This document shows, piece by piece, positions 1 to 5,727 of a stretch of DNA of 10,252 nt. Within the stretch, counting starts at the first letter, position 1. Every line of letters starts with the position of its first letter. The notes under the pieces were generated by a model. The model was not told the DNA's origin. It did no database searches and worked only from the letters and a program-made list of their open reading frames with translations. Origin of the DNA: Candidatus Bathyarchaeota archaeon (GTDB lineage Archaea > Thermoproteota > Bathyarchaeia > TCS64); the NCBI GenBank assembly GCA_018396515.1, contig JAGTQJ010000009.1, positions 1-10,252 on the forward strand, read 5' to 3'. A program made the position numbers and the translations under genes.

Positions 1-1
1 A

Positions 2-118
2 GGCATAAGAAACACAAACAGGGATGATGAGGAAAACCAGCGGGCCAAGATACCACCGATCAAAACGATCCTCAAGATGTTCAATGAAGGCCCATTCAAA
101 AAACACGAGAAATTGTGA
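2..118 (+). CDS. C-terminal end of an unidentified ORF cut by the window edge
   Basis: An open frame enters from the left edge and runs 38 codons to a TGA. It is basic and polar and ends in FNEGPFKKHEKL. I recognise no domain. It lies just upstream of a degraded antitoxin gene and may itself be debris, since nothing shows that it is still translated. It could also be a chance open frame. Confidence 0.2.
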   Translation, partial: GIRNTNRDDEENQRAKIPPIKTILKMFNEGPFKKHEKL

Positions 119-127
119 AACCCGATT

Positions 128-248
128 ATGTTCCACATTGTTGTGATAGTCTCTAAGAAGGGGCTAGTCGTTATCCCCAGGGAGGCTAGGGAAGAACTCG
201 GCCAGCACGGCTCTCAGAGTATATATCGAGGAGACCGAATGCATATAA
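128..248 (+). pseudogene. Degraded AbrB-type antitoxin remnant with frameshift
   Basis: From ATG 128 the frame reads VSKKGLVVIPREAREELG, which matches the SpoVT/AbrB swapped-hairpin signature (a K-G-x-V-x-I-P core followed by a short helix ending in LG). After that point the reading frame makes no sense and stops at 271. The next frame instead continues as RVYIEETECI and stops at 246-248, which is the usual second half of the fold. One frameshift near 203-212 therefore explains both halves. No toxin gene follows, and the next gene downstream (the PIN protein ending at 297) is convergent. Intact family members usually have 70-90 residues, so this copy is also short. The motif is seen directly; loss of function is inferred. 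A sequencing error at the shift is the main alternative. Confidence 0.55.
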
Positions 249-296
249 TAGATATAACACATCTTCCCTAGCACATTCGAGCACTTATACAACCGC

Positions 297-722
297 TTAC
301 GGCCGCTCTGTTACCCTTATCACATTCTCCAGCTTATCGAAGTCTTTGTCAAATGAGTATATCTCCCCGATACCTCTACTGAGCATGAAGGTATATGCTA
401 GGGCGTCGTTAAGCCCGACCCTACACCCCTCCGCCACCGGGAGGGCTGAGAGATAGTCTCGATGTGATATCTCCACGATGTGGATGTTCCCCTTCATCAG
501 GAGGCCCCTGATCACCTCGAGGGCGGTCTCAAGGGGCATGAAATCCTCAAGGAGGTTCGCTATCTCTCCTAGGTGTACGACCGTTGTCACGACCTCCTCG
601 CCTCCGTTCACCCTCGTGATTATGGCCTTCGCCTCCTCCTTGATCCTCTTCTCATGCTCCTGAAGCCTTCTTCTTGGCTTTATATAGGCATGTATGAAGA
701 CATTTGAGTCTATGAAGCGCAT
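297..722 (-). CDS. vapC: PIN-domain toxin, VapC-type ribonuclease
   Basis: A 141-residue PIN-domain protein, the usual size for a VapC toxin, predicted to be a Mg-dependent endoribonuclease acting on tRNA or rRNA when freed from its antitoxin. The PIN acidic residues are in place: D5 in RFIDSNVFIHA, E53 in HLGEI, D106 in GLNDALAY and D125 in YSFDKDFD. The ATG lies one base after the antitoxin TAG, so the two genes are translationally coupled and presumably share a promoter upstream of the antitoxin. All active-site positions are present, so I expect an active toxin. The RNA target cannot be read from sequence. An acquired rather than core gene is likely, given the toxin-antitoxin debris around it. 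Confidence 0.88.
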   Translation of the reverse strand: MRFIDSNVFIHAYIKPRRRLQEHEKRIKEEAKAIITRVNGGEEVVTTVVHLGEIANLLEDFMPLETALEVIRGLLMKGNIHIVEISHRDYLSALPVAEGCRVGLNDALAYTFMLSRGIGEIYSFDKDFDKLENVIRVTERP

Positions 723-723
723 C

Positions 724-966
724 CTAGCCCCCCCTCTGCGCCCTAAGTTCCCTCCTCACGGAGTGCCAGTCGGAAAGGTCGCTCTCAAGCTCAACCTCCA
801 CCGAGTCGAAGTACCTAGTCAAGTCCACCTCCCTATAAGCTCTTATCTCTATGGAGTCCCCCCTCCTCACCATGACGACCTTACCCCCCTCAAGAACCTC
901 ATCACGCCACTCCTTTGGAATCACCAGCCTACCCTGCCTATCGATAGTCTTAATTACCACTTCCAA
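724..966 (-). CDS. vapB: AbrB/SpoVT-type antitoxin of the downstream PIN toxin
   Basis: An 80-residue antitoxin with an N-terminal swapped-hairpin DNA-binding domain. Residues 4-21 read VIKTIDRQGRLVIPKEWR, with the diagnostic GRLVIPKEW. The acidic C-terminal half (about residues 45-65, then RRELRAQRGG) is the expected toxin-binding tail. Such proteins neutralise the PIN nuclease and, with it, repress their own promoter. The start is TTG at 966-964, backed by a GGTGAT ribosome site (976-971) four bases upstream and a TATA-like box at 999-1006. The only nearby ATG upstream runs straight into a stop. The toxin ATG follows one base after the stop. The segment EIRAYREVDL is nearly repeated in the relic at 5641-5727, which points to a related family. 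Confidence 0.85.
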   Translation of the reverse strand: MEVVIKTIDRQGRLVIPKEWRDEVLEGGKVVMVRRGDSIEIRAYREVDLTRYFDSVEVELESDLSDWHSVRRELRAQRGG

Positions 967-970
967 TTAT

Positions 971-1006
971 ATCACCATAAAAATTCATGATTCCATTTAA
1001 TATAAA
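971..1006 (-). promoter_or_regulatory. Promoter and ribosome site of the first AbrB-PIN pair
   Basis: On the minus strand a TATA-like TTTATATT occupies 1006-999. About 26 bases further on, near 977, would be the start of transcription, and GGTGAT (976-971) follows immediately. It complements the 3' end of archaeal 16S rRNA and sits four bases before the TTG start. This arrangement decides the choice of a TTG start. Autoregulation by the AbrB protein would be expected here, but I see no clear operator repeat. Confidence 0.5.
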
Positions 1007-1046
1007 TTTCCCCCGCATCCTCCTATCGGCTAAGGCTACGCTCACC

Positions 1047-1398
1047 TTAGAACATATAAGATCCTAGAAGCCTTGAAGCCCTCAAGCAATACCTGTTGAA
1101 CAACGAGTCCTCCCCCATCCCCCTCTCAAGATACCCAGACATGGAGTACCTAAACCCTAGCTGAGTCCCATAGATGACTATCTCAAATGGAACAATCCTT
1201 GTATGTTTGGAGGGTTCTTTAGGCCTTCTTTATGACCAAGCTCTTCACGCTTTCCACCGACTATGGGCCTCCCCTGAAACCGAACCTTAGGATCACCCCG
1301 CAGAGATGATAGTGCTGAACCCATGTAAACATCGACCGTAGAGGACAAAGATATGGATCATTGGTGAAGGCCACCCCTTGGGTGGGGGAAAGGTACAT
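1047..1398 (-). pseudogene. Frameshifted remnant of an unidentified protein-coding gene
   Basis: Three minus-strand frames each read protein-like in consecutive segments. From ATG 1398 comes MYLSPTQGVAFTNDPYL. A second frame, open over 1181-1357, gives VDVYMGSALSSLRGDPKVRF and then GRPIVGGKREELGHKEGLKN. A third frame, open over 1050-1229, gives TRIVPFEIVIYGTQLGFRYS and ends LFNRYCLRASRLLGSYMF before TAA. Codon use (AGG, GGG, CTC) is like the host genes. Joined, they would make about 115 residues with at least two frameshifts. I do not recognise the family. The third segment lacks any start codon at its front, which supports decay rather than an intact small gene. This reading is an inference from frame continuity. 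Confidence 0.4.
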
Positions 1399-1651
1399 TT
1401 ATTACTATGAGGATCTAACGGTTCATCGGCTGGAGATCTTGTGGGAGTATGTGATCAGCAGCGCCACAATATTCTGCTTAATAGTGACCGTGGGTGCATT
1501 GCTGAATGGTAGGATAACTAGGAGGGAGATCTCCAGGCTCATGAAATCCTCCCACCATGAAGGGCAGTTTATTCCTAAGAGGGTTAGAAGCTCAGTCTGG
1601 CTCCTGGTATGGCTCTTAGGGTACAAGTTTAAGGGGAAAGGTGATCCTTGA
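1361..1651 (+). CDS. Doubtful 96-residue ORF, probably a composite of debris
   Basis: This open frame begins at TTG 1361 with no ribosome site. Its first part overlaps the minus-strand relic at 1047-1398. Its middle contains one hydrophobic helix (about residues 28-50, ending VGALLNGRITRREISRL) that could be a membrane segment. Its last third is the start of an AbrB-like antitoxin relic (EGQFIPKRVR). The three parts do not look like one protein. I list it because an automatic caller would report it. The central stretch 1430-1540 could be a leftover of a membrane protein, but nothing supports expression. Confidence 0.15.
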   Translation: MVKATPWVGERYIYYYEDLTVHRLEILWEYVISSATIFCLIVTVGALLNGRITRREISRLMKSSHHEGQFIPKRVRSSVWLLVWLLGYKFKGKGDP

Positions 1652-1709
1652 GCCATTACAGGAACTACCGAGAGAGGATTTCATTGAAGAAAGGTTAAAG
1701 GATCACTAA
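1541..1709 (+). pseudogene. AbrB-type antitoxin relic with a frameshift
   Basis: From ATG 1541 the frame contains EGQFIPKRVR, matching the AbrB core G-Q-x-x-I-P-K-x-(I/V)-R. It later reaches YKFKGK, where the frame is lost at 1636-1641. The next frame then reads VILEPLQELPREDFIEERL and ends at TAA 1707-1709. A G-K-V-I-L-E-P strand followed by an acidic helix is the usual end of AbrB antitoxins, as in the intact copy at 5166-5429 (ERVVLEPLHD). A change of one base near 1637-1641 would join the halves. A PIN-domain relic follows on the same strand, as expected for an antitoxin-toxin pair. The motif match is partial, so the call is moderate. Confidence 0.42.
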
Positions 1710-1788
1710 ACCTTTACTTCATGAGGCGAAGGTCACAAGAGACAAAATAGGGTGGCTCCTCAGAGACCTGATGTTAGGATCGACTAGG

Positions 1789-1910
1789 GTACTCATGGAC
1801 ACAAGTGTGATGATAGAATAAATTGACAAAGGGGGCTAACTCCACGAGGGGGCCGAACTCGTCTCCCTGCAGCTCTTAGCAGGCAAACTAGAGGTTTTAT
1901 ACTGGCCGAG
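1789..1910 (+). pseudogene. PIN-domain (VapC-type) toxin relic with two in-frame stops
   Basis: One frame reads VLMDTSVMIE, stop (1819-1821), IDKGG, stop (1837-1839), LHEGAELVSLQLLAGKLEVL and then YW. This is the N-terminal part of a PIN domain: the first strand with catalytic Asp at 1798-1800 in LMDTS, helix 1, and the G-K-L-E-V strand of helix-strand 2. Both stops are TAA, where Tyr and Lys codons would fit. The open frame extends upstream to 1699, so the antitoxin relic ending at 1709 and this toxin slightly overlap or abut. The remaining three quarters of the toxin is missing; the surface-protein gene begins at 1934. The promoter of that gene is probably embedded in this relic. Confidence 0.55.
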
Positions 1911-1930
1911 ACATACTACACATCTGGTGA
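1895..1930 (+). promoter_or_regulatory. TATA-like box and ribosome site for the surface-protein gene
   Basis: TTTTATAC at 1895-1902 lies 32 bases before the ATG at 1934, placing a start of transcription near 1924-1928. GGTGA at 1926-1930 is a short Shine-Dalgarno match only three bases from the ATG. The box lies inside the toxin relic, so decay of that gene may have supplied the promoter by chance. Confidence 0.4.
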
Positions 1931-1933
1931 GTT

Positions 1934-2932
1934 ATGGACAAAGGGTTAGTTCTAATAGTGGTGGGGTTTCTGCTTTTTTCAAATTCTTTTGCCCCTAAGA
2001 TCTCTTCCATATCTGATCCAGATCTTGATAAGGCCGTCATTTATCTCTTGACTCAATACAACCCTATCGTGGGGCTGATACCCGAAGTCCCCGATGGTGA
2101 TACTTATTGGCTTTTATCCGATAATCTCTTAGCCCACGCCATTCTAAAACACTATGATCCCTCCAACACGACATTAACAAATATAGCTAACAACATCTCA
2201 ACAACCTTATCTAACTATATGAAAAGCTATGGAATTTCTCAGATCAGCCAATATAACACACTATTAGGTTCCAACCCATATTTTAATAATACACTATCCT
2301 ATGTAATAACCAGGAATAGTTATGTCATTAAGGTTCACCTAAATAATGGAACAAGTATCTTAAGCCCTTATGAGTATGCGGATATCGCCTTCCTATGGGC
2401 CCTCCACGCCTACAGACGGGGCGATCTCCAGAAGGCCATAGAACTGTTCAGCGTTGGGGCAGGGATGTATGATGGCGTGGGTTTAAATGACCTTCCCTTC
2501 AGGGAGGGAGAGTCAAGGGGGGTCTATCAGACCTACAAGCTAGCCCTATACCACCTGACAGGCCAGATCCTCAACCAAATGGTCCCCAGAACAGTCTCGG
2601 AGAGGATAAAGGGCCTCCAGGCCCCCAACGGGGGTTTCTACACGGGATACTACCCCAATGGAGCCATTCCAAAAGCCGTGACCACAAACACTGAAACCAC
2701 ATGCCTAGTGATCTACGCCTATTCTCCTAAGATAATAGAGAACTATTTCGGCCGATCTTCAACATCAACCCAGAGCCTACAAGAGGATCCCTCTACCCCA
2801 TCTATTGAGTTGATATCTGGAATGGGAATACTGCTCACCATCATAGTTATAATAGCTTACAGAATAAGGATAACAAGGATCCAAAAACCCTACACTACCT
2901 ATACAAACTTAAAAAAAATCCTAGGATTCTAA
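1934..2932 (+). CDS. Secreted, membrane-anchored surface protein with helical-repeat ectodomain
   Basis: A 332-residue protein of unknown function, predicted to face the outside of the cell. Residues 4-20 (GLVLIVVGFLLFSNSFA) form a signal peptide or N-terminal anchor. Residues 294-309 form a C-terminal membrane helix followed by a basic tail, with a Ser/Thr/Gln-rich linker (275-290) before it. Four N-glycosylation sequons (N78, N87, N118, N138) agree with exposure. The ectodomain shows regularly spaced aromatic helices (LLSDNLLAHAIL; IAFLWALHAYRRGDL; VYQTYKLALYHL) and GGFYTGYYPNG then TNTETTCLVIYAY. This pattern recalls alpha/alpha-toroid enzymes such as glycoside hydrolases, or prenyltransferase-like barrels. 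No catalytic acid pair can be assigned, so enzymatic activity is only a possibility. The first half is clearly richer in AT than the second. It stands alone between toxin-antitoxin debris and an AT-rich gap. Confidence 0.75.
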   Translation: MDKGLVLIVVGFLLFSNSFAPKISSISDPDLDKAVIYLLTQYNPIVGLIPEVPDGDTYWLLSDNLLAHAILKHYDPSNTTLTNIANNISTTLSNYMKSYGISQISQYNTLLGSNPYFNNTLSYVITRNSYVIKVHLNNGTSILSPYEYADIAFLWALHAYRRGDLQKAIELFSVGAGMYDGVGLNDLPFREGESRGVYQTYKLALYHLTGQILNQMVPRTVSERIKGLQAPNGGFYTGYYPNGAIPKAVTTNTETTCLVIYAYSPKIIENYFGRSSTSTQSLQEDPSTPSIELISGMGILLTIIVIIAYRIRITRIQKPYTTYTNLKKILGF

Positions 2933-2942
2933 TAAGAATCCT
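2923..2942 (+). terminator. Hairpin spanning the stop codon of the surface-protein gene
   Basis: AGGATTCT (2923-2930) and AGAATCCT (2935-2942) form a perfect 8-base-pair stem around an AATA loop, with the TAA stop codon (2930-2932) at the edge of the loop. There is no strong T-run after it, so it is weak as an archaeal terminator; it may be an mRNA 3' end structure. The overlapping palindrome ATCCTAGGAT is a competing fold. Confidence 0.35.
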
Positions 2943-3275
2943 CCAGCTTTAGGTATGTGAGTATAATGAAGTCTTGAATTCGGTAATATTCATAGGTCAA
3001 ATCATAGATAGTAAGGGTCTAGGAAAACACTGACATAGATTTAAAGAATAGTGTTTTAATCCTTCCCCCCATATTTCCCACAACCTCACTAAAAATATTT
3101 ATCCAAGGATGGGAGGGGGTAGGCATCTACTGGTTAAATCTTCAAATCAATGGATTCGTTTCACGGTTTGTCTATTTTAAACCTACAGCTACGATGCTAA
3201 AAGGAATAATTAGAAAATAGAATAACATGGAATCTTTTAAACGTTTAAATTTAAATTCCAATATATAATCAACGT
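2943..3275. other. AT-rich intergenic stretch without a recognisable gene
   Basis: I see no coding segment on either strand here; stops are frequent in all frames. It holds a stem of eight pairs with an 18-base loop (AAAACACT 3024-3031 with AGTGTTTT 3050-3057), a perfect 14-base palindrome TTTAAACGTTTAAA (3236-3249), and several TATA-like runs such as AAATATTTAT near 3094-3103. No promoter can be tied to a particular gene. Confidence 0.5.
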
Positions 3276-3413
3276 TTATTTTCTAGGATCTTGTGTAAAA
3301 ACGAAGAACCATCTGATTGCTTGATCTGGATCATCCCTAATACGGCCCTCCATATTCTTTTCAGCCCTTCATAAAAGCGCTTGGAAACATGTCAAGATCT
3401 CTAGCTCCTCCAT
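3276..3413 (-). pseudogene. Possible N-terminal HEPN-domain remnant
   Basis: From ATG 3413 the minus strand reads MEELEILTCFQALL, stop (TGA at codon 15), then RAEKNMEGRIRDDPDQAIRW, a short Phe-rich segment and TAA at 3278-3276. Archaeal HEPN proteins of the COG2250/PaREP1 type commonly start with a charged helix, then R/N-A-E-x-N and a helix with D-x-A-x-x-W/H. The first 35 codons fit that pattern. A GAGG ribosome site lies a few bases before the ATG, which supports a former gene. Only about a third of a HEPN domain would be present. It is divergent from the intact MNT-HEPN pair. The family assignment rests on a short, weak pattern. Confidence 0.3.
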
Positions 3414-3447
3414 TAAACCTCTTTGGATAACACCATTTCCCCTCACA

Positions 3448-4098
3448 ATGGATGAATATCTCAATAAATTCCATCAAGAAGAAATTAAGATCGATAACCT
3501 AATTAACTATGAGAATCTTCTAAAGTCATGGTTTGCAGACACGCACAAGTGGAGGCGGAGAAGGTTGAACGTGGGGAACCCCGCCGAAGTCGAAGGGATA
3601 AGGGACAAGGATAGGGGTGACCTCCTCAGAGAGCTCTTAAAGCTCCTCTCCGAGGCCTTCGGGGAGGGGCTGGTGACCGTAGCCGTATTCGGCTCGGTCG
3701 CAAGGGGGGAATCCAAGCCCACCAGCGACACAGACATACTGGTCATCGCAGAGAACATGCCTAGAAGCATGAGTGAGAGGATGGAGGCCCTGGCCGGGAT
3801 CCTGATGAGGCTTGAGGCCTCTGAGGCCTGCAGGAGGCTCAGGGAGCGGGGGATCTCCACATGGGTTCAATTCCACCCCCTAATGGTGGATGAGGCGAGA
3901 CTCCACAGGCCAATATACCTAGACATGGTTGAGGACGCCGTCATCCTCCACGACCGAGGAGGGTTCTTCAGATCGATCCTTAACGGGCTGAGGGGGAGAC
4001 TGGAGGAGCTAGGGGCTAGGAGGGTTCGCCTAGGAGACGGCTCCTGGCTCTGGGACCTGAAGCCGGACATTAAGCGTGGGGAGGTCGTCGAGATATGA
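3448..4098 (+). CDS. MNT-type minimal nucleotidyltransferase (antitoxin of MNT-HEPN pair)
   Basis: The nucleotidyltransferase signature is complete: residues 79-96 contain VAVFGSVARGE then SDTD, that is G82-S83, ten residues, D94-x-D96, the ATP/Mg site. In studied MNT-HEPN modules such as MntA-HepT this enzyme adds AMP to the HEPN toxin and silences it, and the same role is inferred here. Its TGA overlaps the HEPN ATG (ATGA at 4095-4098), so the two are coupled. The ATG at 3448 has no ribosome site, and the first 35 or so codons are AT-rich and unlike the rest. TTG 3565 (residue 40) has GGAGG (3551-3555) nine bases upstream and would give a 177-residue protein, close to the family's usual start. 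I keep the long frame but consider 3565 at least as likely. Confidence 0.85.
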   Translation: MDEYLNKFHQEEIKIDNLINYENLLKSWFADTHKWRRRRLNVGNPAEVEGIRDKDRGDLLRELLKLLSEAFGEGLVTVAVFGSVARGESKPTSDTDILVIAENMPRSMSERMEALAGILMRLEASEACRRLRERGISTWVQFHPLMVDEARLHRPIYLDMVEDAVILHDRGGFFRSILNGLRGRLEELGARRVRLGDGSWLWDLKPDIKRGEVVEI

Positions 4099-4535
4099 AC
4101 ACCGAGGCGATGGCTAGAAGCTACCTCGAGGACGCGGCCTACTCCATGGAGGAGGCCAGAGAAGCCCTCGAAAGGGGTAGATACCACAGGGCCGTCAGGA
4201 GGGCTCAGGAGGCCGTCGAGCTCAGCCTAAAGGCGGCGTTAAGGATCCTAGGCATAGAACACCCAAGGGAGCACGACGTAAGCGAAGCCCTGAGAGATGT
4301 GGCCAGAACCAGAGGGATCCCAGACTGGTTCAGGTCGGAGCTAGAGGCACTGATGATGGTGAGCAAGAGGCTGGCATTAGAGAGGGGGCCAGCATTCTAC
4401 GGTGACGAGGGGGCGCTCACCCCCCCTAGGCAACTGTATGGGGAGGAAGACGCCAGAAGAGCGATAAGGGATGCAGAAAAGGTATTTGAATTATGTAATA
4501 GACTATTTGAATGGTGGAAAGATAAACAAACATAA
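4095..4535 (+). CDS. HEPN-domain protein, partner of the upstream MNT
   Basis: A 146-residue, mostly helical protein of the HEPN superfamily. Residues 8-50 give the first long helices (RSYLEDAAYSMEEAREALER then YHRAVRRAQEAVELSLKAAL), followed by the loop GIEHPREHDV typical of archaeal HEPN proteins that pair with MNT. The C-terminal part has FYGDEGALTPPRQLYGEEDA and a last helix of the form A-x-x-D-A-E-x-V-F-E. Many HEPN toxins are RNases with an R-x4-6-H motif in the late helix. At that place I see RLALERGPAFYG, with no histidine, so RNase activity is uncertain. R50-x5-H56 exists but sits in the wrong region. It overlaps the MNT gene by four bases. The last few codons become AT-rich. Confidence 0.82.
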   Translation: MNTEAMARSYLEDAAYSMEEAREALERGRYHRAVRRAQEAVELSLKAALRILGIEHPREHDVSEALRDVARTRGIPDWFRSELEALMMVSKRLALERGPAFYGDEGALTPPRQLYGEEDARRAIRDAEKVFELCNRLFEWWKDKQT

Positions 4536-4747
4536 ATTAGAATTAAAATCGAATAAGTTTATAAATTAAAAGAACTATTTCATATTGAAAGTTCGATTTC
4601 TAATCGGGTTTAGGCTAAGTCTCTATTGCATAAAATTCCTCTCCACAATGCCTCGATGAATGAAAGATTCACCTTTATGTCTAAAATCGTTAGCGCGAGT
4701 GTTCCCATGCTTCCTGGGCCTCTAAAAAGCATAGAATACGCCGAACT
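4536..4747. other. AT-rich gap between convergent genes
   Basis: The HEPN gene and the PIN toxin converge on this stretch. AAATCGAA (4546-4553) and TTCGATTT (4592-4599) could pair over a 38-base loop. On the minus strand a run of five T residues follows the toxin stop near 4723-4727 and could act as an oligo-T terminator. I see no gene. Confidence 0.35.
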
Positions 4748-5212
4748 TCACCGTTCGAATGCTTCCGCAAAAATCTCTGGGATTACGAGGTTTGATGTAT
4801 CTTTGCCTTTTGATTCGAGGATTTGTATAAATTTCCTGTCAATTGTAAGGAATGGAATCTTGTGTTCATATGATACTGCATATAATAGGTTGTCTATGAA
4901 ATCCTTATGAACCTCATGGTATAGGCTATATGCTTCAGAGAAGGCTATTGCTCCCGGCGTTACTATTGTGTAGCTGTTTCTTATCGCTTCAATGCCCCTC
5001 TTCACCAAATCCACCTCTCTCTCCGATACAAGTTTTAAGACCTTCCACATCGCCTCCAGCATACAGGCTTCTATATAGCACACCTCAACCCTATGGAAAT
5101 GCTTTATAGCTTCATAGACCTCCCCTTCAACCTCTAAACCTAGAGCCGGGAGGAGGAAGCTCGTATCAACGAGTATCCTGGTTGGGGCCGATATACCTCT
5201 CCTGTTGTTCAA
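4748..5212 (-). CDS. vapC: PIN-domain toxin, VapC-type ribonuclease
   Basis: A 154-residue PIN-domain protein, predicted to be a Mg-dependent RNase. Residues 13-20 (ILVDTSFL) carry catalytic D16; E48 or E53 in YIEACMLEAMWK is the second acid; D104/D107 in HKDFIDNLLYAVS and D125 in FLTIDRKF complete the site. The start is TTG 5212, because no other start codon exists before the first strand. The gene therefore overlaps the antitoxin by 47 bases, and the VDTS strand lies where the antitoxin stops. GGAGAG immediately upstream is a possible but closely spaced ribosome site. The overlap means the toxin is translated with its antitoxin. The protein differs clearly in sequence from the PIN toxin at 297-722, so the two pairs are not a recent duplication. 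Confidence 0.85.
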   Translation of the reverse strand: MNNRRGISAPTRILVDTSFLLPALGLEVEGEVYEAIKHFHRVEVCYIEACMLEAMWKVLKLVSEREVDLVKRGIEAIRNSYTIVTPGAIAFSEAYSLYHEVHKDFIDNLLYAVSYEHKIPFLTIDRKFIQILESKGKDTSNLVIPEIFAEAFER

Positions 5213-5429
5213 CGCTCTCCCGCTCCAGCTCCTCTAGGGTAACCCTTGCAATCTTCCTCCCGTGGAGGGAGAGCCACACAGCATCATGCAAGGGCTCCAA
5301 TACTACCCTCTCCCCATCAACAGTAACCCTCACTCTACACCCCTCCTCCAACCCCAGCCTATCGGAAACAGCCTTCGGGATAACCAATGTGCGCTTCTTG
5401 CCCACCCTCGATATAAAAGTCAGAGACAT
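5166..5429 (-). CDS. vapB: AbrB/SpoVT-type antitoxin with long acidic tail
   Basis: The N-terminus MSLTFISRVGKKRTLVIPKA is the AbrB swapped hairpin, followed by LGLEEGCRVRVTVDGERVVL. The tail LEELERESVEQQERYIGPNQ is acidic and helical and probably binds the PIN toxin encoded by the overlapping gene. The frame is open to a TTG at 5444, but I start it at ATG 5429 (87 residues): the TATA-like sequence at 5460-5467 puts transcription start near 5438, inside or past the longer start, and the motif begins directly after this Met. Autorepression of the pair is expected from the family but no operator repeat is obvious. Confidence 0.85.
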   Translation of the reverse strand: MSLTFISRVGKKRTLVIPKAVSDRLGLEEGCRVRVTVDGERVVLEPLHDAVWLSLHGRKIARVTLEELERESVEQQERYIGPNQDTR

Positions 5430-5459
5430 ACAATTACCAGACAAATCACAATTTTCAGA

Positions 5460-5467
5460 ATTAATAA
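5460..5467 (-). promoter_or_regulatory. TATA-like box of the second AbrB-PIN pair
   Basis: The minus strand reads TTATTAAT in an AT-rich stretch centred about 35 bases before ATG 5429. This predicts a very short leader and is the main argument for that start over TTG 5444. Confidence 0.4.
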
Positions 5468-5505
5468 GTCTTTCCGTTTAAAATACTACAACCATCAATA
5501 AGTAA

Positions 5506-5727
5506 AGTCAGAATTTAGGGACTGTTCTAACTGGACCCCTCAAGAGGCTGATGGTATGGGGTTCCAAGAGATCATTTGTGGAGGATGAAGAGCTCAAGAT
5601 ACTAATTCAAGCACATGCCCCCCCCTTCACGCTCTACTAAGCTGACCAGAGGCTCGAGATCACCGAGGGCGCCTACAGAGAGGTAGACCTAGCTAGCGCC
5701 CTGGAGAAATGGCCGCAGAAACATTGA
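5506..5727 (+). pseudogene. Antitoxin-like relic, AbrB-type tail after an in-frame stop
   Basis: One frame is open from 5506, is broken by TAA at 5638-5640, and continues ADQRLEITEGAYREVDLASA then LEKWPQKH to TGA 5725-5727. The segment EITEGAYREVDL is close to EIRAYREVDL in the intact antitoxin at 724-966, in the same second-half position of that fold. The part before the stop (VEDEELKILIQAHAPPFTLY) does not show the G-x-V-x-I-P core, so only the 3' half is assigned. The stop overlaps a following ATG as TGATG, as is usual in toxin-antitoxin operons. No promoter was identified. Confidence 0.4.

Noticed and set aside
694..990. Plus-strand 98-codon open frame
   Set aside because: It lies wholly over the AbrB antitoxin and PIN start on the other strand, has no domain pattern, and is Pro/His-rich as expected for an antisense shadow.
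4546..4599. AAATCGAA/TTCGATTT inverted repeat as an insertion-sequence end or attachment site
   Set aside because: It is only eight bases per arm in AT-rich DNA, with no transposase or integrase gene and no flanking direct repeat visible.
4626..4910. Plus-strand 94-codon open frame
   Set aside because: It is antisense to the PIN toxin for more than half its length, has no ribosome site and no recognisable motif.
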